A stretch of 64,000 nucleotides of DNA, from positions 1,550,001 through 1,614,000 of the forward strand of contig NZ_CP107902.1 of assembly GCF_036013935.1 (NCBI RefSeq), given 5' to 3'. Source of the stretch: Streptomyces sp. NBC_00461. Lineage in GTDB: Bacteria; Actinomycetota; Actinomycetes; Streptomycetales; Streptomycetaceae. The notes beneath the pieces are model-generated. The model was given only the letters and a program-made list of their open reading frames with translations. It ran no database searches and had not been told where the DNA came from. Positions 58,567 through 64,000 of this stretch are shown one piece after another. Every line of letters starts with the position of its first letter. Positions within the stretch are counted from its first letter, which is position 1. A program made the translations under genes and the position numbers.

Positions 58567-60548
58567 GTGACTCCGGCAGCGAGACGCTCTCCAACCTGCT
58601 GCGGGAGGAGCGGCGCTTCCCGCCGCCTCCCGCGCTGGCCGCGGCGGCGAACGCCACCGGGGCGGACTACGAGCGGGCCGACGCCGACAGCCAGGGCTTC
58701 TGGGCTGCGGCGGCGGCCCGACTGGACTGGGCGCAGCCGTGGAAGCAGGTGCTCGACTGGAGCGGCGCCCCCTTCGCCCGCTGGTTCGTCGGCGGGCGGC
58801 TCAACGCGGCGTACAACTGCCTGGACCGGCATGTGGCAGCGGGACTGGGCGACCGGGTCGCCTTCCACTGGGAGGGTGAGCCGGGCGACACCCGCACCCT
58901 CACCTACGCCGAGCTGACCCAGGAGGTCTGCCGGGCGGCCAACGCGCTGGAGTCCCTGGGGGTGCATGCAGGCGACCGGGTGGCCATCTACATGCCGATG
59001 ATCCCGGAGACGGTGGTGGCGATGCTGGCCTGTGCCCGCGTCGGCGCCCCGCACACCGTGGTCTTCGGCGGCTTCTCCGCGGAGGCGCTGCGCGGCCGGA
59101 TCCTGGACTGCGACGCCCATGTGGTGATCACGGCGGACGGAGGCTATCGCCGAGGCACCCCCTCCCCGCTGAAACCGGCGGTGGACGAGGCCGTGCGCGA
59201 GTGTCCCGACGTCCGCAGCGTCCTGGTGGTGCGGCGAACCGGGCAGGAGGTCGAGTGGACCGACGGCCGGGACGTGTGGTGGCACGACCTGGTCGCGGAG
59301 CAGCCCGCCGAGCACGAGGCGGAGGCGTTCGACAGCGAGCATCCCTTGTACATCATGTACACCTCCGGTACGACGGCTCGCCCGAAGGGCATCCTGCACA
59401 CCACCGGCGGCTATCTCACCCAGGTGGCGTGGACGCACTGGGCGGTGTTCGACGTCAAGCCGGAACGGGACGTGTTCTGGACGGCGGCGGACATCGGCTG
59501 GGTGACCGGCCACTCGTACATCGTCTACGGGCCGCTCGCCAACGGCGTCACCTCGGTGCTGTACGAGGGGACGCCGGACACCCCGCACAAGGGCCGCTGG
59601 TGGGAGATCGTCGAGAAGTACCGGGTGACGATCCTCTACTGCGCCCCGACCGCGATCCGCACCTTCATGAAGTGGGGCGGCGACATTCCGGCCGGCTTCG
59701 ACCTCACCTCACTGCGGCTGCTGGGCTCGGTCGGCGAACCCATCAACCCCGAGGCCTGGATCTGGTACCGCGCGAACATCGGCGGGGACGACTGTCCCGT
59801 GGTCGACACCTGGTGGCAGACGGAGACCGGCGCCCAGATGATCAGCCCGCTGCCCGGGGTGAGCACCTGCAAGCCCGGCTCGGCGTTGCGCCCGCTGCCC
59901 GGTGTCCACGCGGATGTGGTCGACGACACGGGCAAGCCGGTGCCCAACGGCTCCGGCGGCTATCTGGTGCTCACGGATCCGTGGCCTGCGATGCTGCGCA
60001 CCATCTGGGGCGACGAGCAGCGGTACATCGACACGTACTGGTCCCGTTTCGAGGGCATGTACTTCGCCGGCGACGGGGCGAAGAAGGACGACGACGGCGA
60101 CATCTGGCTGCTGGGCCGGGTCGACGACGTCATGAACGTCTCCGGCCACCGCATCTCGACCACGGAGGTCGAGTCCGCCCTCGTCTCGCACCCGATGGTC
60201 GCGGAGGCCGCCGTGGTCGGCGCGACCGATCCGACGACCGGGCAGGGCGTCGTCGCCTTCGTGATCCTGCGCGGCGACGCCGGGCAGGAGGGCAGTGCGG
60301 AGGAGATCGCGACCGAACTGCGCGCGCACGTCGCCAAGGAGATCGGCCCGATCGCCCGGCCCCGGCAGATCCTGGTCGTCGTGGAACTCCCCAAGACCCG
60401 CTCGGGGAAGATCATGCGGCGGCTGCTGCGGGACATCGCCGAGAACCGCCAGCTCGGTGACGTCACCACGCTCACCGACTCGTCGGTCATGGACGAGATC
60501 CGCGAACGACTGCCCTCGGCCGGGAGCTCGGGAGACGAGGAGGCCTAG
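58563..60548 (+). CDS. acs: Acetyl-CoA synthetase
   Basis: The 661-residue ligase has the AMP-binding motif [12 protein letters not shown] near residue 265, [11 protein letters not shown], and [31 protein letters not shown]. The regulated Lys is present in TRSGKIMRR near the C-terminus; acetylation there inactivates such enzymes. It converts acetate, ATP and CoA to acetyl-CoA and may also use propionate. It is coupled to satP. Convergent kdpE lies 28 bp beyond its stop. Confidence 0.95.
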   Translation: MSDSGSETLSNLLREERRFPPPPALAAAANATGADYERADADSQGFWAAAAARLDWAQPWKQVLDWSGAPFARWFVGGRLNAAYNCLDRHVAAGLGDRVAFHWEGEPGDTRTLTYAELTQEVCRAANALESLGVHAGDRVAIYMPMIPETVVAMLACARVGAPHTVVFGGFSAEALRGRILDCDAHVVITADGGYRRGTPSPLKPAVDEAVRECPDVRSVLVVRRTGQEVEWTDGRDVWWHDLVAEQPAEHEAEAFDSEHPLYIMYTSGTTARPKGILHTTGGYLTQVAWTHWAVFDVKPERDVFWTAADIGWVTGHSYIVYGPLANGVTSVLYEGTPDTPHKGRWWEIVEKYRVTILYCAPTAIRTFMKWGGDIPAGFDLTSLRLLGSVGEPINPEAWIWYRANIGGDDCPVVDTWWQTETGAQMISPLPGVSTCKPGSALRPLPGVHADVVDDTGKPVPNGSGGYLVLTDPWPAMLRTIWGDEQRYIDTYWSRFEGMYFAGDGAKKDDDGDIWLLGRVDDVMNVSGHRISTTEVESALVSHPMVAEAAVVGATDPTTGQGVVAFVILRGDAGQEGSAEEIATELRAHVAKEIGPIARPRQILVVVELPKTRSGKIMRRLLRDIAENRQLGDVTTLTDSSVMDEIRERLPSAGSSGDEEA

Positions 60549-60576
60549 ATCCGTACGGCGCGGCCGGCCTGCCGCC

Positions 60577-61260
60577 TCATCCTTCGAAGCGGTACCCCGT
60601 ACCGGGCTCGGTGATGAGGTAGCGCGGGTGCGAGGGGTCCGCCTCCAACTTGCGGCGCAGCTGGGCCATGTAGACCCGCAGGTAGTTGGTCTTGTTGCTC
60701 TGGGAGACTCCCCAGACCTCCTGGAGCAGGTGCTTCTGCGTGATGAGCCGGCCGGGATTGGTGATCAGGATCTCCAGCAGGTGCCATTCCGTCGGCGTGA
60801 GCCGCACGTCGAACTGTCCGCGGACCAGCTTCTTGGCGAGCAGGTCGACGGTGAAGTCGTCGGTCTCCACCAGCGCCGTCTCGGGGGCGAGCGGCGTCTC
60901 CTCGACGCGGCGGACGGCGGCACGCAGCCGGGCCATCAACTCGTCCATGCTGAACGGCTTGGTGACGTAGTCGTCGGCTCCCGCGTCGAGCGCGGCGACC
61001 TTCTCGTCGGAACCCTGGCGCGCCGACAGGACCAGGATCGGCACCCGACTCCAGCCGCGCAGGGCACGGATGACGTCGACGCCGTCCATGTCGGGCAGCC
61101 CGAGGTCCAGCAGCACCACGTCGGGCCGGCGTGCGGCCGCGAGGCGGAGGGCCGTGGCGCCGTCGGGGGCGGCGTCCACTCCGTACCGGCGTACCTCCAT
61201 GTTGATCACGAGGGCCCGTACGAGCTGCGGGTCGTCCTCCACCACCAGCACCCTGGTCAT
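60577..61260 (-). CDS. kdpE: Response regulator KdpE
   Basis: The 227-residue OmpR-type regulator has the receiver acidic pair VVEDDP, phospho-acceptor Asp in LLDLGLPDMDG, the Lys in VTKPFSMDEL, and a winged helix with FDVRLTPTEWHLLEILITNPG. It matches actinobacterial KdpE, which activates kdp genes at low potassium. The sensor KdpD, usually the neighbour, is not present between kdpC and kdpE. Start ATG 61260 follows GAGGAAGGG. Confidence 0.9.
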   Translation of the reverse strand: MTRVLVVEDDPQLVRALVINMEVRRYGVDAAPDGATALRLAAARRPDVVLLDLGLPDMDGVDVIRALRGWSRVPILVLSARQGSDEKVAALDAGADDYVTKPFSMDELMARLRAAVRRVEETPLAPETALVETDDFTVDLLAKKLVRGQFDVRLTPTEWHLLEILITNPGRLITQKHLLQEVWGVSQSNKTNYLRVYMAQLRRKLEADPSHPRYLITEPGTGYRFEG

Positions 61261-61318
61261 GGGCGTGTGCCCTTCCTCTCGTACCTGCCGGCCGTTGCCC
61301 CGACCGGCGTCACGCGAA

Positions 61319-61378
61319 GGGAGTCGGCGGGCCCGGACGGCACCGGCCGCCACGCCCGTCCGGCGGCCGCCGACTCCC
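61319..61378. terminator. Large hairpin between kdpC and kdpE
   Basis: GGGAGTCGGCGG pairs with CCGCCGACTCCC (12 bp), with an inner CCGGACGG/CCGTCCGG stem. It lies in the 151-bp gap where kdpD would be expected, so it may separate kdpE transcription from kdpABC. Two CCGTCCGGATCG units follow. Confidence 0.6.
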
Positions 61379-61411
61379 GTCCGGATCGCCCGTCCGGATC
61401 GCGCGTTCCCA

Positions 61412-62044
61412 TCAGCCCTTGGCCGCAAGGCCCTTGAGCGCGGTGTTGAGTTCGAGGACGTTCACCCGCGGCTCGCCCAGGAAGCCGAGCGTGCGCCCCT
61501 CGGTGTGGTCGTCCACCAGCCTCTGCACCTGCGCGACGGACAGGCCGTTGCGCTCGGCGACCCGGTGGACCTGGATGTCCGCGTACTGCGGGGAGATGTC
61601 CGGGTCGAGGCCGGAGCCGGAGGAGGTGACCGCGTCGGCGGGGACCTGGGAGGGCTTGACCTTGTAGGCGGCGGTGGAGTTGTCCTTGACGACCTTGGCC
61701 TTGGCCTCCTTCACCCACTTGACCAGTTCGGGGTTGTCGGCCGACCGGTTCGTGGCGCCGGAGAGGATCAGCTTGTACTGGGTATTGACCGAGTTCTCAC
61801 CCAGCCCGTTCGCCGGACGGGACTGGAAGTAGTCCAGGCTGTAACCCTGTTGACCGATCAGCGAGGAACCGACGACCTTGCCGTCCGCCTTGATCTCGGA
61901 GCCGTTCGCCTTGTTGTTGAACAGCGCCTGGGCGATGCCGGTGACGGCCAGCGGGTAGATGACGCCGGTCACCAGGGTCAGTACGAGCAGGGCGCGCAGG
62001 CCCGCCCCGAGCAACCGGGCTGTGTTCGTAACGGAGTTGTTCAT
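61412..62044 (-). CDS. kdpC: K+-transporting ATPase subunit C
   Basis: The 210-residue protein has one N-terminal TM helix (ALLVLTLVTGVIYPLAVTGIAQ) and the KdpC pattern GSSLIGQQGYSLDYFQSRPA, TSSGSGLDPDISPQYADIQVHRVA and LGEPRVNVLELN. It assists KdpB in nucleotide binding. It starts 5 bp after kdpB, in the operon order B then C. Confidence 0.95.
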   Translation of the reverse strand: MNNSVTNTARLLGAGLRALLVLTLVTGVIYPLAVTGIAQALFNNKANGSEIKADGKVVGSSLIGQQGYSLDYFQSRPANGLGENSVNTQYKLILSGATNRSADNPELVKWVKEAKAKVVKDNSTAAYKVKPSQVPADAVTSSGSGLDPDISPQYADIQVHRVAERNGLSVAQVQRLVDDHTEGRTLGFLGEPRVNVLELNTALKGLAAKG

Positions 62045-62049
62045 GACGG

Positions 62050-64000
62050 TCAGCCGATCCCGGGGATGAGGGAGATGAGCAGGTCGATGAGCTTGATGCC
62101 GACGAAGGGCGCGATCAGCCCGCCGATGCCGTAGATCGTGAGGTTGCGCCGCAGCAGCTTGTCGGCGCTGACCGGCCGGTACCGCACGCCCTTCAGGGAC
62201 AGCGGCACCAGCGCGATGATGATCAGCGCGTTGAAGATGACGGCGGACAGGATCGCGGAGTCCGGTGAGGACAGGCCCATGATGTTGAGCTTGTCCAGGC
62301 CCGGGTAGACGGCCGCGAACAGCGCCGGGATGATCGCGAAGTACTTCGCGACGTCGTTGGCGATGGAGAACGTGGTCAACGCGCCCCGGGTGATGAGGAG
62401 TTGCTTGCCGATCTCGACGATCTCGATGAGTTTGGTCGGGTTGGAGTCGAGGTCGACCATGTTGCCGGCTTCCTTCGCGGCCGACGTACCGGTGTTCATC
62501 GCCACGCCGACGTCCGCCTGCGCGAGCGCGGGCGCGTCGTTGGTGCCGTCGCCGGTCATCGCGACGAGCTTGCCGCCCGCCTGCTCCCGCTTGATGAGCG
62601 CCATCTTGTCCTCGGGGGTGGCCTCCGCGAGGAAGTCGTCGACACCCGCCTCCTCGGCGATCGCCTTGGCCGTCAGCGGGTTGTCACCCGTGATCATGAC
62701 GGTCTTGATGCCCATGCGGCGCAGCTCGTCGAACCGCTCCCGCATGCCCTGCTTGACGACGTCCTTGAGGTGGATGACGCCCAACACCCGTGCGCCGTCG
62801 GCGTCTTCGACCGCCACGAGCAGCGGGGTGCCGCCGGCCTCGGAGATCCGGTTGGACAGCGTGTCCGCGTCCTCGGCGACCGTGCCGCCCCGCTCCTTGA
62901 CCCAGGCGATGACCGAACCGGCCGCGCCCTTGCGGATCCTGCGCCCGTCGACATCCACGCCCGACATGCGGGTCTGCGCGGTGAAGGCGATCCACTCGGC
63001 CCCGGCCAACTCGCCCTGATGCCGCTCGCGCAGGCCGTACTTCTCCTTCGCCAGCACGACGATGGAGCGGCCCTCGGGCGTCTCGTCGGCCAGCGACGAC
63101 AGCTGCGCGGCATCGGCCACCCCGGCCTCCGTCGTACCGCTGACGGACACGAACTCCGACGCCTGCCGGTTGCCGAGGGTGATGGTGCCGGTCTTGTCGA
63201 GCAGCAGCGTGGAGACGTCACCGGCGGCCTCGACCGCCCGTCCGGACATGGCCAGGACGTTGCGCTGGACCAGGCGGTCCATGCCCGCGATGCCGATCGC
63301 GGACAGCAGGGCGCCGATCGTGGTCGGGATCAGGCAGACCAGCAGCGCGATCAGCACGACCAACGTCAGGTGCGTGCCCGCGTAGTCGGCGAACGGCGGC
63401 AGCGTGGCACACGCGAGGAGGAAGACGATCGTCAGCGAGGCCAGCAGGATGTTCAGCGCGATCTCGTTCGGTGTCTTCTGCCGGGCCGCGCCCTCGACCA
63501 GGTTGATCATCCGGTCGATGAAGGTCTCGCCCGGCTTCGTCGTGATCCTGATGACGATGCGGTCGGACAGCACCTTGGTGCCGCCGGTGACCGCCGACCG
63601 GTCGCCGCCGGACTCACGGATGACCGGCGCCGACTCACCGGTGATCGCCGACTCGTCGACCGAGGCCACGCCCTCGACGACGTCACCGTCACCGGGAATG
63701 ATGTCGCCCGCCTCGCAGACCACCAGGTCGCCGATCTTCAACTCGGTGCCGGGCACCTGCTCTTCGGAGTCACCGATGAGCCGGCGTGCCACGGTGTCGG
63801 TCTTGGCCTTGCGCAGGGTGTCGGCCTGCGCCTTGCCACGCCCCTCGGCCACGGCCTCCGCCAGGTTGGCGAAGACCACGGTCAGCCACAGCCAGACGCT
63901 GATCGCCCAGCCGAACCAGTCGCCCGGGTCCTTGAAGGAGAACACGGTGGTCAGCACCGACCCGATCCACACCACGAACATCACCGGGGACTTGACCATC
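62050..64000 (-). CDS. kdpB: K+-transporting P-type ATPase subunit B, N-terminus beyond window
   Basis: The visible 650 residues cover nearly the whole catalytic subunit. TGES sits in [12 protein letters not shown]. The phosphorylated Asp is in [13 protein letters not shown], the KGAAGSV nucleotide site and the [21 protein letters not shown] hinge are present, and the TM helices are intact. The gene runs off the right edge, and the frame continues, so the first residues and kdpA are outside. With kdpC directly behind, this is the high-affinity potassium pump, normally made at low potassium. Confidence 0.96.
   Translation of the reverse strand, partial: MVKSPVMFVVWIGSVLTTVFSFKDPGDWFGWAISVWLWLTVVFANLAEAVAEGRGKAQADTLRKAKTDTVARRLIGDSEEQVPGTELKIGDLVVCEAGDIIPGDGDVVEGVASVDESAITGESAPVIRESGGDRSAVTGGTKVLSDRIVIRITTKPGETFIDRMINLVEGAARQKTPNEIALNILLASLTIVFLLACATLPPFADYAGTHLTLVVLIALLVCLIPTTIGALLSAIGIAGMDRLVQRNVLAMSGRAVEAAGDVSTLLLDKTGTITLGNRQASEFVSVSGTTEAGVADAAQLSSLADETPEGRSIVVLAKEKYGLRERHQGELAGAEWIAFTAQTRMSGVDVDGRRIRKGAAGSVIAWVKERGGTVAEDADTLSNRISEAGGTPLLVAVEDADGARVLGVIHLKDVVKQGMRERFDELRRMGIKTVMITGDNPLTAKAIAEEAGVDDFLAEATPEDKMALIKREQAGGKLVAMTGDGTNDAPALAQADVGVAMNTGTSAAKEAGNMVDLDSNPTKLIEIVEIGKQLLITRGALTTFSIANDVAKYFAIIPALFAAVYPGLDKLNIMGLSSPDSAILSAVIFNALIIIALVPLSLKGVRYRPVSADKLLRRNLTIYGIGGLIAPFVGIKLIDLLISLIPGIG

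Overview
The window is chromosomal DNA from a Streptomyces or very close actinobacterium. Coding GC is very high with strong third-position G/C bias. GTG starts are common, and many genes have a TANNNT -10 hexamer 6-7 nt before the start codon, which indicates leaderless mRNAs. The families are typical of Streptomyces: tuf3, DUF5999, DUF3037, PQ-rich membrane proteins and LacI/TetR/HxlR/PadR/MocR regulators. I see no tRNA, rRNA, CRISPR array, insertion sequence, prophage or complete biosynthetic cluster. It reads as ordinary accessory and conserved chromosome.

Layout. 1-5.2 kb: a cut-off secreted carboxylesterase coupled to a Tat-exported GH3 beta-glucosidase, then a membrane protein joining sigma-factor-like, zinc-finger and ricin-lectin parts. 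5.3-12 kb: a 37-codon ORF with a TTA codon, a UTP-glucose-1-phosphate uridylyltransferase, a hotdog thioesterase, surface proteins, a spermidine-synthase-like protein, dispersed repeats and the alternative elongation factor gene tuf3. 11.4-18.5 kb: AlkD-like repair protein, TVP38 membrane protein, thiolase with a divergent HxlR regulator, a Gfo/Idh plus DUF6807 pair behind a LacI-type box, and uppP. 18.6-31.6 kb: alpha/beta hydrolase with divergent TetR, SnoaL-like protein, apolipoprotein N-acyltransferase, a second Gfo/Idh gene, DinB protein, uracil-DNA glycosylase, peptide-binding lipoprotein, two FabG-like reductases, a HipA-like kinase/DUF3037 pair and a Rieske lipoprotein.

31.6-46 kb: an isochorismatase-fold protein lacking the catalytic triad, LysR/EamA and MocR/flavoprotein divergent pairs, further EamA exporters, a Clp-N protein, SRPBCC and PadR genes, a cyclase/ThDP-enzyme pair and PhzF. 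46-52 kb: CPBP protease, a VWA/solute-binding protein, a GCS2-type glutamate-cysteine ligase and Streptomyces-specific small proteins. 52-57.6 kb: a xylan-utilisation locus with a LacI repressor facing an operon of binding protein, two permeases and a GH10 xylanase. 57.9-60.5 kb: acetate uptake and activation (satP-acs). 60.6-64 kb: kdpB-kdpC-kdpE for potassium uptake, with no kdpD in the usual place and kdpB cut by the window end.

Much of the genetic organisation is compact. Translational coupling by 4-base overlap occurs at the esterase/GH3, Gfo-DUF6807, HipA-DUF3037, cyclase-ThDP, permease-permease and satP-acs junctions. Several convergent genes abut or overlap (lnt/Gfo by 77 bp, Rieske/isochorismatase by 14 bp, lacI/xylanase separated by 1 bp). 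Many regulators sit beside clean palindromes that are the best candidate operators. The most unusual items are the sigma-like/zinc-finger/ricin fusion, the HipA-DUF3037 pair, the triad-less isochorismatase protein, the TTA-containing mini-gene and the tandem GCTCGTACGAGC palindromes.
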